Source: Pricia antarctica
GTDB taxonomy: Bacteria; Bacteroidota; Bacteroidia; Flavobacteriales; Flavobacteriaceae
Direction of reading: 5' to 3'
Assembly (NCBI GenBank): GCA_011050085.1
Contig: DRGL01000076.1
Span: 1 to 51,693 of the forward strand
DNA length: 51,693 nucleotides
The stretch's first letter is position 1. The number at the start of each line of letters is the position of its first letter. Positions 1-6,498 of the stretch are shown in pieces. The notes below the pieces were generated by a model, which was not told the origin of the DNA, searched no databases, and worked only from the letters and a program-made list of their open reading frames with translations. Position numbers and translations under genes: made by a program.

Positions 1-192
1 CTCCCATTTTGCCTTTGCTTTGGTTCGCCATTCTTCACTGCCATTTTTTTCGCCTTGTTTCAAATCCTCAACAGCCTCTTCAACATTTTCAATTTCGGAT
101 TTGTCATCTTTTTTTGAGGTCTCTCCACAGTTGATTAAAAATAGTATGGCCATAAGAAACACGACGATTGTTGTTATGAATTTTGTCTTCAT
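1..192 (-). CDS. Lipoprotein of unknown function, C-terminus cut off by the window edge
   Basis: This frame starts with ATG at 192 and stays open to base 1, giving the first 64 residues. The N-terminus (MKTKFITTIVVFLMAILFL) is a hydrophobic signal segment followed by INCGE, a lipobox with the acylated cysteine at about residue 21. The mature part is charged and rich in Glu and Lys (EIENVEEAVEDLKQGEKNG), probably a flexible or helical spacer. I do not recognise a family from this fragment. The 74-residue gene at 242-466 lies 49 bases upstream on the same strand, so the two may be co-transcribed. The start is supported by the signal peptide beginning directly at this methionine. Confidence 0.7.
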   Translation of the reverse strand, partial: MKTKFITTIVVFLMAILFLINCGETSKKDDKSEIENVEEAVEDLKQGEKNGSEEWRTKAKAKWE

Positions 193-241
193 GAATGAAT
201 ACTTCCCATTGTTCTGCTTTATTGGTGCGAGTGATACTCAT

Positions 242-466
242 CTACCTATGCCCCTGCCCTATTTTATGCGTTTTGGAATATTGTTTTACCAATTCTTTCA
301 AATCATCTAAATATTCTTGCATGACCTTACGGCCCATGTTAGGTTTTTCAATATCGGGTATGGTCATAGGGTCTTCATCTAAATATCCGTACACTTCCGG
401 ATAGTCACGTTCTATCATAATTGTCATTTCTATAATCTCCCTCAATATTGTTTTTAAATCGCTCAT
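242..466 (-). CDS. Small conserved-looking hypothetical protein (74 aa)
   Basis: This is a short soluble protein with no signal peptide or membrane segment. It starts MSDLKTILREIIEMT, is mostly helical and charged, and has a central stretch (YPEVYGYLDEDPMTIPD) that looks like a structured turn region. The C-terminus is basic and helical (QEYLDDLKELVKQYSKTH). I do not recognise its function. It precedes the truncated lipoprotein gene on the same strand by 49 bases. A 14-base ATGA-N6-TCAT palindrome at 522-535 sits 56 bases upstream of the start and could be an operator. The frame looks like real coding sequence by amino-acid composition, but the call rests on that alone. Confidence 0.65.
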   Translation of the reverse strand: MSDLKTILREIIEMTIMIERDYPEVYGYLDEDPMTIPDIEKPNMGRKVMQEYLDDLKELVKQYSKTHKIGQGHR

Positions 467-521
467 AGCCGATTTATTTTCAGTTTAGCAACAAATATAT
501 AGGAACTTCATTTTGGGATTT

Positions 522-535
522 ATGACGCAGGTCAT
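522..535. promoter_or_regulatory. Palindrome ATGA-N6-TCAT, candidate operator
   Basis: ATGACGCAGGTCAT is a dyad with five perfectly paired bases on each side (ATGAC/GTCAT). It is 56 bases upstream of the 74-aa gene on the minus strand. The arrangement would suit a dimeric regulator of the Crp/Fnr type. The regulator itself is not in this window. Confidence 0.35.
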
Positions 536-695
536 GCGCTCAGGTGTTTTTGTTGAACTGACATTTAAAGGAAATTGCTCATAATTCTTCGGCAGAAAAA
601 AACTACTTAAATATGAATTATGATTAAAATATTTAGGCTATAAATTGTTATTAAGAACTTTTAATCCAACACAATTTTTGATAAGTTTAGTTGGT

Positions 696-709
696 ATGAC
701 CTAAATCAT
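696..709. promoter_or_regulatory. Second ATGA-N6-TCAT palindrome, candidate operator
   Basis: ATGACCTAAATCAT has the same outer half-sites and spacing as the element at 522-535. It lies about 185 bases upstream of the membrane protein gene at 894 and is embedded in a longer TTGGTAT/ATACCAA inverted repeat. Confidence 0.3.
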
Positions 710-893
710 ATACCAAGCACTCTAGTTCGATTAGCTTTCCATTTGTATTACCAAAATTGAAACATTTGTCTACCTTAGAAGATTCCCATGCAGATATAAT
801 AAGCCCACTTCATAGGGATACATTACGATGTATGTTAACAAATGGACACAAAGATGAGGAAGTCATATTTATCAATAGGTTATTGAGTTTATC

Positions 894-1337
894 ATGATTG
901 CAAACAGAAAATTACTCATTTCGATGCTAGCGTTTTTAGGACTCGGGGCAATAGGTGGAGGTACTGCTTTGATTATTTCGCCAAACGGCAATTTGATGGG
1001 TATGCCCTTATCGATGCTGAAAATTTCTCCATTCAAAAGTTTTTTTATACCCGGAATTATTTTGCTTTCAATTCTTGGAATTGCTCCAATGTTATTGATA
1101 ATCGCATTACTAAATCAACCATCTTCAAGATTTGCAGAGAGGTTCAATTTTTTCGTCGATATGCACTGGTCATGGACATTCAGTATTTATATAGCCATTG
1201 CCTTGATTGGATGGTTACAAATTCAAATGATGATGCTAAATTCTGTAAGCTGGTTGCACACTTTCTATATGCTATTAGCAGTTGCCATCATCTTTGTTGC
1301 CCTATTACCGCAAGTTAGAAAGTACTACTATAAATAA
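894..1337 (+). CDS. Integral membrane protein of unknown function, four predicted helices
   Basis: This 147-residue protein is strongly hydrophobic. Membrane segments are visible at about residues 8-28 (LISMLAFLGLGAIGGGTALII), 48-72 (SFFIPGIILLSILGIAPML and onward), 92-112 (WTFSIYIAIALIGWLQI) and 118-138 (SWLHTFYMLLAVAIIFVALL). The C-terminus is short and basic (PQVRKYYYK), suggesting it stays in the cytoplasm. I see no catalytic motif and no domain I can name. It stands alone, divergent from the 74-aa gene. The start places the first helix at the N-terminus, as expected. The frame is intact and its composition is that of a real membrane protein. Confidence 0.75.
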   Translation: MIANRKLLISMLAFLGLGAIGGGTALIISPNGNLMGMPLSMLKISPFKSFFIPGIILLSILGIAPMLLIIALLNQPSSRFAERFNFFVDMHWSWTFSIYIAIALIGWLQIQMMMLNSVSWLHTFYMLLAVAIIFVALLPQVRKYYYK

Positions 1338-1365
1338 CTAAAATGAAAACCCCCTTTACTACCAA

Positions 1366-1656
1366 TCAGTTTTGCAGAATTTCAAGATGAGGCCAAAGCT
1401 CTTTGGTAGAGTTCGTATAAATAGTAAGGCGCAAGACATTTTAAAATTCATAAATAGCCTCGTTAATCACTTTTTCCGAATTTTTGATAGCCAATCCTAA
1501 TTATGTTTTCATATCGGCGGTACTCGACACGCCCTCATAATTAGGAACAGTTTGGCCAGGGGCATAAAGTGTCCATTAAGCATTCTTTACCTCTACAGTT
1601 TGAGCATAACTGAGTGCATTTTACCAATTCCAAGGATAAATTATTCTCTTTTTCAT
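1366..1656 (-). pseudogene. Decayed small protein gene with four in-frame TAA stops
   Basis: One minus-strand frame from ATG at 1656 to TGA at 1366 reads as a coherent protein of about 96 residues broken by four stop codons, every one of them TAA. Recognisable stretches are YAQTVEVKNA, WTLYAPGQTVPNYEGVSS, LGLAIKNSEKVINEAIYEF and NVLRLTIYTNSTKELWPHLE. No frameshift is needed. The text looks like a once-functional protein with a helix-rich C-terminal half, but I cannot name the family. It sits in the same 1.1-kb decayed stretch as the integrase remnant, next to tRNA-Pro. An alternative, that the frame is chance, is made unlikely by the length and composition of the segments between stops. Confidence 0.5.
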
Positions 1657-1984
1657 TATTATGATTTTTAGCATTACTTGTTGCAAAAAATAAGAAGAGG
1701 CCAAACTAAATATCCGTGAAATAGATCACAAATCTGCGATTGTAAAGACCATATCAAGAAGCAAAATTACCAAGGGTTTCGCCCGAAATCCCCAAATTGG
1801 AAGCAAGTTATGTTGGGACCCAGATGAAATATGGATGGGTAACGGTAAAGCAATTGTTCGTGCCTCTCCTATGCAGCGGAATTCAACATGAACAATATTC
1901 GTTACTGGGACGCAATATCCTAGGAAGTTGCTTTTGTAGAAAAAAAATATTTTAATTTAGAAAGGGCCGAACATAATTTAGAAT

Positions 1985-2262
1985 GATTTTCAAGAAATAG
2001 GTGACATTGTGTCCTTAGTACCGGTTTTTGGCAGGCCAAAAAATCGAAATACACCTGATTAAGATCAATATTAAGTACTTTTCCCTCGGAAGTCCTAAAA
2101 GTGGACCTTTTGGAACGGGTAACCCAATAGGTAACCTAACAGGACCGTTTTAAACTGATTTCAGCTCGTTTGCCATCGACCGTAAGAAAGGCATAGACGG
2201 GTGCGCAATCATTTTTTTTTGGCCATGCTCAGCCAAAAGTGAATACTAAAAGTCTTTGAAGT
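1985..2262 (-). pseudogene. Remnant of a tyrosine recombinase (integrase), N-terminal arm domain
   Basis: On the minus strand a fragment reads CAPVYAFLTVDGKRAEISL followed by KRS and a stop. This closely matches the N-terminal arm-binding domain of Bacteroidota phage/transposon tyrosine recombinases, which typically read 'PIYARITVDGKRAEIS'. Directly upstream in a neighbouring frame is IHFWLSMAKKK, the usual start of that domain, so a frameshift in the run of A's near 2212-2220 separates them. Downstream, after the stop, GKVLNIDLNQVYFDFLACQK resembles the linker to the SAM-like domain. The core-binding and catalytic domains (R..H-x-x-R..Y) are absent. The remnant points away from tRNA-Pro and marks an old island insertion. 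The family is clear; the limits are approximate. Confidence 0.6.
2118..2137. repeat. Direct repeat copy A: paired GGTAACC palindromes
   Basis: GGTAACCCAATAGGTAACCT contains the 7-base palindrome GGTAACC twice, 12 bases apart start to start. A second copy lies at 2375-2394 and matches at 19 of 20 bases. Copy A is inside the integrase remnant. Confidence 0.6.
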
Positions 2263-2303
2263 TTGCATAAACCCTCGCTTTAAGTGAATAATCGATTTGT
2301 TTA

Positions 2304-2333
2304 CGAAAGTCAAATCGCTGCGAAAGTCAAATC
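2304..2333. repeat. Tandem 13-base repeat CGAAAGTCAAATC
   Basis: CGAAAGTCAAATC occurs at 2304-2316 and again at 2321-2333, a period of 17 bases. An inverted copy of part of it, CGATTTG at 2292-2298, faces CAAATCG at 2311-2317. Repeats of this size beside an integrase gene resemble arm-type binding sites, but this is inference. Confidence 0.4.
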
Positions 2334-2374
2334 TAAAGTATTACCAAAGTAGTAAAAATTTCGGTAATAAATCA

Positions 2375-2394
2375 GGTAACCGAATAGGTAACCT
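2375..2394. repeat. Direct repeat copy B: paired GGTAACC palindromes
   Basis: GGTAACCGAATAGGTAACCT differs from copy A at 2118-2137 by one base in the spacer. It lies between the integrase remnant and tRNA-Pro, 257 bases from copy A. Confidence 0.6.
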
Positions 2395-2495
2395 TTCATT
2401 TGATAGTAAAGCCAATCTTATGATATCAAGAAAAATGAAAATCCTTAATTTTCATAAGATTAGCTATGTTTTGGTGTCGTTTGACACCCTAATTG

Positions 2496-2569
2496 TCGGG
2501 ATGACAGGATTTGAACCTGCGACCACACGCCCCCCAGGCGTGTACGCTACCGGACTGCGCTACATCCCG
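2496..2569 (-). tRNA. tRNA-Pro, anticodon GGG
   Basis: Read on the minus strand, the acceptor stem CGGGATG pairs with CATCCCG, with A as discriminator. The D arm begins TAGCGCAGTCCGGTAGCG. The anticodon stem CACGC/GCGTG closes the seven-base loop CTGGGGG, giving anticodon GGG. The T arm reads GCAGGTTCAAATCCTGT. CCA is not encoded. A decayed integrase lies downstream, as expected if this tRNA served as an integration site. Confidence 0.95.
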
Positions 2570-2630
2570 ATTTTAATTTCCAAAAAAGAAGTGCCAACTT
2601 TTAAAACCTTAGCACTACAATTTCGGACTG

Positions 2631-2638
2631 CAAAAATA
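2631..2638 (-). promoter_or_regulatory. Candidate -7 element for tRNA-Pro
   Basis: On the minus strand TATTTTTG followed by CAG matches the Bacteroidota -7 consensus TAnnTTTG. It lies about 62 bases upstream of the tRNA 5' end. I find no clear TTG at the expected -33 distance. Confidence 0.4.
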
Positions 2639-2684
2639 GAAAAGTCTTTTGATTAGCATCGTAATTTTTTAAAAAATCCTAAAA

Positions 2685-3605
2685 CTAGTCCAGACTCTCC
2701 GTCCATTCGAACATCCGTTCCGGCCAACCACGGAGATGCTTGTCTTTTAAACCCAATGAAAATCCATGTCCGCCTTTCGGATAGATATGCAGGGTAGCGG
2801 AAACATCCTTATTTTTCAAGGCCTGATAGAACAGCAGACTGTTTTCTACAGGTACGCCACTGTCATCTGTAGCATGCACTAATAAAGTAGGTGGAGTTTC
2901 AGCGGTGACTTGAAGTTCGTTTGAAAAATTCTCCATCATTTCTTGCGTAGCATTTTCGCCCAAAAGGTTTTTTTGTGAGCCGGAATGCTTCGTATTTTGG
3001 GTAAATGTAATTACTGGATACAGTAGCGCCATAAAATCGGGACGTGCGCTTTCTTTATCCGCATCATCAATAGGTTCGTAGACCTTCTGGTCAAAATGTG
3101 TTCCTAAGGTAGATGCCAAATGACCGCCTGCTGAGAAACCGATGATACCAATCTTATCGGAAGAGATATTAAATTGGTTTGCCTTACTTCGCACAAGCCG
3201 TAATGCACGTTGGGCATCGATCAGCGGTACATTAAACTTTTCCCGCTGTGATGTATCGGAGGGAAGACGATATTTAACCACAATACCGGCAATACCTTTT
3301 CCGTTTAAGAATTTTGCAATATCGGTACCTTCCCAGTCGTAGGCCAGAATTCCGTACCCACCACCAGGAAAAATAAGCATCGCTTTACCATTCGCATTGG
3401 CCTTGGCAGGCAAGTAGACCTCCATCGTCGGCTCCTGAACTTTACTGATTCTCAAAATGTCTTCGAACACATGCTCTTCTTTTTCATCACTCTCGATACG
3501 ATTAGGTATTTTATCACTTGGCCAAAGTGGCATAATGGTGTCTTGGGCAAATAGTGTTCCGATGCTTAGTAAATTAATCATGATGAAATGGATTAAATTT
3601 TTCAT
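2685..3605 (-). CDS. Exported alpha/beta hydrolase, acetyl-esterase-like
   Basis: The protein is a serine hydrolase of the group often annotated as acetylxylan/rhamnogalacturonan esterase or BD-FAE. The start at 3605 puts a signal peptide (MKNLIHFIMINLLSIGTLFAQ) at the very N-terminus; an upstream in-frame start would bury it, so the shorter 306-residue form is preferred. Visible motifs are an oxyanion-type FPGGGYG, the nucleophile elbow GFSAGGH, an acid region HATDDSGVP, and the histidine in KGGHGFSLG near the C-terminus. It is third in a minus-strand series after the DUF5060 glycoside hydrolase and the VanX-like dipeptidase, 95 bases behind the latter. By context it probably removes acyl groups from a glycan, but the substrate is not shown by the sequence. 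Confidence 0.85.
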   Translation of the reverse strand: MKNLIHFIMINLLSIGTLFAQDTIMPLWPSDKIPNRIESDEKEEHVFEDILRISKVQEPTMEVYLPAKANANGKAMLIFPGGGYGILAYDWEGTDIAKFLNGKGIAGIVVKYRLPSDTSQREKFNVPLIDAQRALRLVRSKANQFNISSDKIGIIGFSAGGHLASTLGTHFDQKVYEPIDDADKESARPDFMALLYPVITFTQNTKHSGSQKNLLGENATQEMMENFSNELQVTAETPPTLLVHATDDSGVPVENSLLFYQALKNKDVSATLHIYPKGGHGFSLGLKDKHLRGWPERMFEWTESLD

Positions 3606-3700
3606 AGTATAATCTTCATTTAGTTTTATAAATTTTTGGTTTCCGTAAATAGTATCTAAGATTAAGTTCTGCAACTACTTTGCAGCATGCGAATAGGTAT

Positions 3701-4426
3701 TCAATCGCACGGCCATTTGAAATCGGCTACCTCATCGTTAGAGGCAGCACCTAGGTTGTAATGCCACCATTCGGTCCGGATAGACCAAAACCCATGTTTC
3801 TCCATGGTTTGCTTGAGCAATTTTCGGTTGTCAAGTATATGCTGTGGCAAATTAGTCATATCGTGATACGCCCGCTTCCCAAAATAGTCAAAATCCGTAC
3901 CCATGTCCAGGGCTTCACCATCGAGGGTCTCTAAAGTGATATCCACCGCCCCGCCCTTATTATGAATAGAGCCCTTTTTTGGATTGGCCACATATTGGGG
4001 ATTCGGTACAATTTCCCACATTTTATATTGCACGGAATTCGGCCTGTAACAGTCGAAAAACTTTATCCGTACACCTTTATCCCGAAAATCAGTATTGGCT
4101 GCCAATAAAGCTTTCGCTGTTTTGACCCGGGTGTAACACTCTGCGCAGTCATACACTTTTTCCTTAAGAAAATTATTTTTGGTAGCATACCGTAAGTCAT
4201 AAGCGAATTCATCGCTAAATTCCGCCAAACGAATAAAGGTGGTATCGGCCAAGCCTTTAAAAGAACGCAATGACTTTAGGGGTAGGGTCTTCTTCTGGGT
4301 AACCGAATCGCTTGTCACCACCATTTTTTGTGAACCTCCTTTTGGTTTTTTGTCTTTATTTTGATTCTCTTTGCAAGCGAATAAAAATGTAGCCGTTAGG
4401 AATAAAAAGAAGATACTTCGAATCAT
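3701..4426 (-). CDS. D-alanyl-D-alanine dipeptidase (VanX/DdpX-like), lipoprotein
   Basis: This is a peptidase of family M15D, zinc enzymes that cut D-Ala-D-Ala. The catalytic region is complete: the conserved Arg in FDCYRPN (R128), the zinc motif SIHNKGGAVD with H155 and D162, and EWWH with catalytic E219 and zinc ligand H222. A lipobox (TATFLFAC, cysteine 18) precedes a low-complexity linker to about residue 50, so the enzyme should be anchored in the periplasm or outer membrane. Family members outside the glycopeptide-resistance clusters are thought to recycle D-Ala-D-Ala from cell wall, and nothing here (no VanH, VanA or VanRS) suggests vancomycin resistance. It follows the DUF5060 protein by 26 bases. 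Confidence 0.92.
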   Translation of the reverse strand: MIRSIFFLFLTATFLFACKENQNKDKKPKGGSQKMVVTSDSVTQKKTLPLKSLRSFKGLADTTFIRLAEFSDEFAYDLRYATKNNFLKEKVYDCAECYTRVKTAKALLAANTDFRDKGVRIKFFDCYRPNSVQYKMWEIVPNPQYVANPKKGSIHNKGGAVDITLETLDGEALDMGTDFDYFGKRAYHDMTNLPQHILDNRKLLKQTMEKHGFWSIRTEWWHYNLGAASNDEVADFKWPCD

Positions 4427-4452
4427 TTACTGTTTTTTATACACACTAAATA

Positions 4453-6309
4453 CTATTTTTTCTTGATGACGATGACCCAATCCTTATCGTCTTGACCATT
4501 ATATGCAGAAAGTTCAACACTGTTCGGCTTCGTGATTTTCCAACCTTCGTTCTGCTTGTCGAGCAACATACCGCCTACTTTAGGGTCATAAAAGGCTATG
4601 GTAAATGCCCCGTCACCGATTTTTAAATCCGTTTTTTCATGTTTGGGAAGGTATACTACATAAAATTCATCCTTTTTTGCAAAGCAGTAGGCTTTCTCGT
4701 TACTCAATAGCTCATCTTGGTTCTGCATTTCCGAGAATGGTAAATGATCGTTGAAGAATTTCTTGGCATTGACCGTAATATCCCACCATTGGTCACGTGT
4801 TCTAAAATCCTCCGCTGAAAGATCATTGTTTGGGGTATCCAGTCCCCCAAAATACCACGAAGTACCTGCACCGCCTGACAATAGGCTACCCCATAGACTA
4901 CTGTGCATGAGTTGATCGTAATTATTATTTGTTGCGGAATCTGTAGTAACGCCAATTGTATAGGGACCGATTTCATCTAAATAAACCGTCCAGGGCCGTT
5001 TTTTTTCTAATGAGAGATCTCGCCATTTTTTTATTTCGTGATGTACTTCTACCGTGTCGTACAGCTGCAAAGAGGGAATCTCAAAATTTGTATAGCCCAA
5101 CAAGGGAGAAAATGTTTCCTGTATTGGTTCTAATGGCCTTCCTTCAATCTGTTCTCCGGTAACCCTGATATGATTGTGCACCGCAATGGGATGTTTATAC
5201 GGGTCGATACTACGAATGTAGTCCGCATAACTCTTTAACTGCTCGGTAGTACGGTTTGTTTCTTCTCCCAGATTCCAAACTATTGCTAAATGATGCCCAA
5301 ATCGAGATACAAGCTCTTTATAGTAAAGTTTTCGCTCTAGACCAAGCTCGCCTTGGTTTAAAAGGGAATCATTTTCCGTCTCTTGGGTAAATACGTTCAT
5401 GGCCATCCCTAATCCGTCCATATGTGTAAAGACTTTGTCCCACTGTGCCAACTTACTAACATCATATCGTGTTTGCTTTTCAGGGGCTGTCCACGGCCAG
5501 ACATCATCGCCGTCTCCAGCAACGTTCATGGTTATAAAATATAAACTATTCATTCCCTTATTGGCCAAGTAATTGAGGGCCCCTATTATTCCTTTTCCTT
5601 TATTGTCTCCCCAAGTAAAATTATCTTCTTTCCAATCTGTAACGTGGGGAATATATTCATGCAGGCCCTTTTTTAAGGTAGGGGTTTCGGCACCTCCATT
5701 ATCAAATGTATCGTCAAATTCATGGTAGGCAAGAAAATTTTCGGGACTTCCTACGCCGTTTTTTATGAAGGGTTTTCCAGTTTCCGATTCCTCCAGGTAG
5801 TGTTTTCCAACATAAGCCAATTTACCGGTTTTGTAGAATCCCGTAGCAGTGGAGTCAGGGGCAATAATTTCGAAACTGCCTGATGATTTCCACAAGGCTT
5901 TTTTCTTTTCTTTTAGTGGATTTTGCGATATACCGATATCAGTACCTTCGGCGAAATAAGCCTTAAATTGCCATTCCCCATTTTTTGGAGGTGCGAATTT
6001 TACCTGCCATTTGTTTCCACTATTGGCACTGGTTTCAGCGGCGTCTCCATCGGCTGCATAGAATCCGTGTACCGTATAGAGATCTTTCCCATTTTGAAAA
6101 TCAACTTGAAGCGCATAATTTAAGAATGGATTATCGGCATCCGTTTCCGAAATTTGGGGTCCATCGAAAGTTAGCGTGATAGGATGCCATTTTTCGAAGG
6201 AACCATCTAGCACATAGTTTTGTATTTTCTCCCTTTTGTTACAGGCTGAAAAAACAAAGATTAATGTACACATCAAGAGATAAGGTTCTCGGGGAATTTG
6301 AAGGTGCAT
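4453..6309 (-). CDS. DUF5060 glycoside hydrolase-like lipoprotein
   Basis: This 618-residue protein has a lipobox (FVFSAC, cysteine 23), a beta-sandwich DUF5060 domain at about 33-150 beginning with the characteristic EKWHPITLTFDGP, then a TIM-barrel region from about 165 to 540. Candidate acid/base and nucleophile residues are E349 or E350 in WNLGEET and E446 in VYLDEIG, the usual positions in clan-A type retaining hydrolases. Family members act on polysaccharides in marine bacteria, but the exact linkage cannot be read from sequence. It is the first gene of a minus-strand operon with the dipeptidase and the esterase, and is divergent from a sulfatase at 6499, so the target may be a sulfated, acylated glycan. 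A second in-frame ATG at residue 13 would shorten the signal peptide and is less likely. Confidence 0.82.
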   Translation of the reverse strand: MHLQIPREPYLLMCTLIFVFSACNKREKIQNYVLDGSFEKWHPITLTFDGPQISETDADNPFLNYALQVDFQNGKDLYTVHGFYAADGDAAETSANSGNKWQVKFAPPKNGEWQFKAYFAEGTDIGISQNPLKEKKKALWKSSGSFEIIAPDSTATGFYKTGKLAYVGKHYLEESETGKPFIKNGVGSPENFLAYHEFDDTFDNGGAETPTLKKGLHEYIPHVTDWKEDNFTWGDNKGKGIIGALNYLANKGMNSLYFITMNVAGDGDDVWPWTAPEKQTRYDVSKLAQWDKVFTHMDGLGMAMNVFTQETENDSLLNQGELGLERKLYYKELVSRFGHHLAIVWNLGEETNRTTEQLKSYADYIRSIDPYKHPIAVHNHIRVTGEQIEGRPLEPIQETFSPLLGYTNFEIPSLQLYDTVEVHHEIKKWRDLSLEKKRPWTVYLDEIGPYTIGVTTDSATNNNYDQLMHSSLWGSLLSGGAGTSWYFGGLDTPNNDLSAEDFRTRDQWWDITVNAKKFFNDHLPFSEMQNQDELLSNEKAYCFAKKDEFYVVYLPKHEKTDLKIGDGAFTIAFYDPKVGGMLLDKQNEGWKITKPNSVELSAYNGQDDKDWVIVIKKK

Positions 6310-6498
6310 TCGGTAATTAATTATCGGTATTATTCGGTATCAATATACCATTTTTTTTGCACGGAAAGGTTAAATGTGACGCTTCGACCTGTATGCCATT
6401 TTATTACTATCTTGGTAAATAGTAAATTAAATGCCAAATTTTCTGTGTTTCCAGGATGATGTGCGCATTTGTTTTTTCAATATTAAGCTTCCCCAACT

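Larger units (their letters stand above)
467..893. other. Intergenic region between divergent genes, with two similar palindromes
   Basis: I see no gene here. Two elements share the form ATGA-N6-TCAT: ATGACGCAGGTCAT at 522-535 and ATGACCTAAATCAT at 696-709. The second lies inside a larger inverted repeat, TTGGTAT at 691-697 with ATACCAA at 710-716. Dyads of this size and spacing resemble binding sites of Crp/Fnr-family dimers, which is an inference only. Confidence 0.4.

Noticed and set aside
1690-1980. A possible decayed gene on the plus strand between the exported-protein remnant and the integrase remnant
   Set aside because: Short stretches read like protein (LEASYVGTQMKYGW, SGIQHEQYSLLGR, EVAFVEKKYFNLERAEHN) in two frames, but I could not place a family, so no feature is claimed.
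2297-2656. A plus-strand frame of about 119 residues spanning the tRNA-Pro gene
   Set aside because: It reads through the tRNA on the opposite strand, has no coding character and covers the repeat elements. It is a shadow frame.
3701-4426. Possible glycopeptide (vancomycin) resistance gene from VanX similarity
   Set aside because: VanX-like enzymes are common in Gram-negative bacteria without resistance. There is no VanH, ligase or VanRS partner, and the context is glycan degradation.
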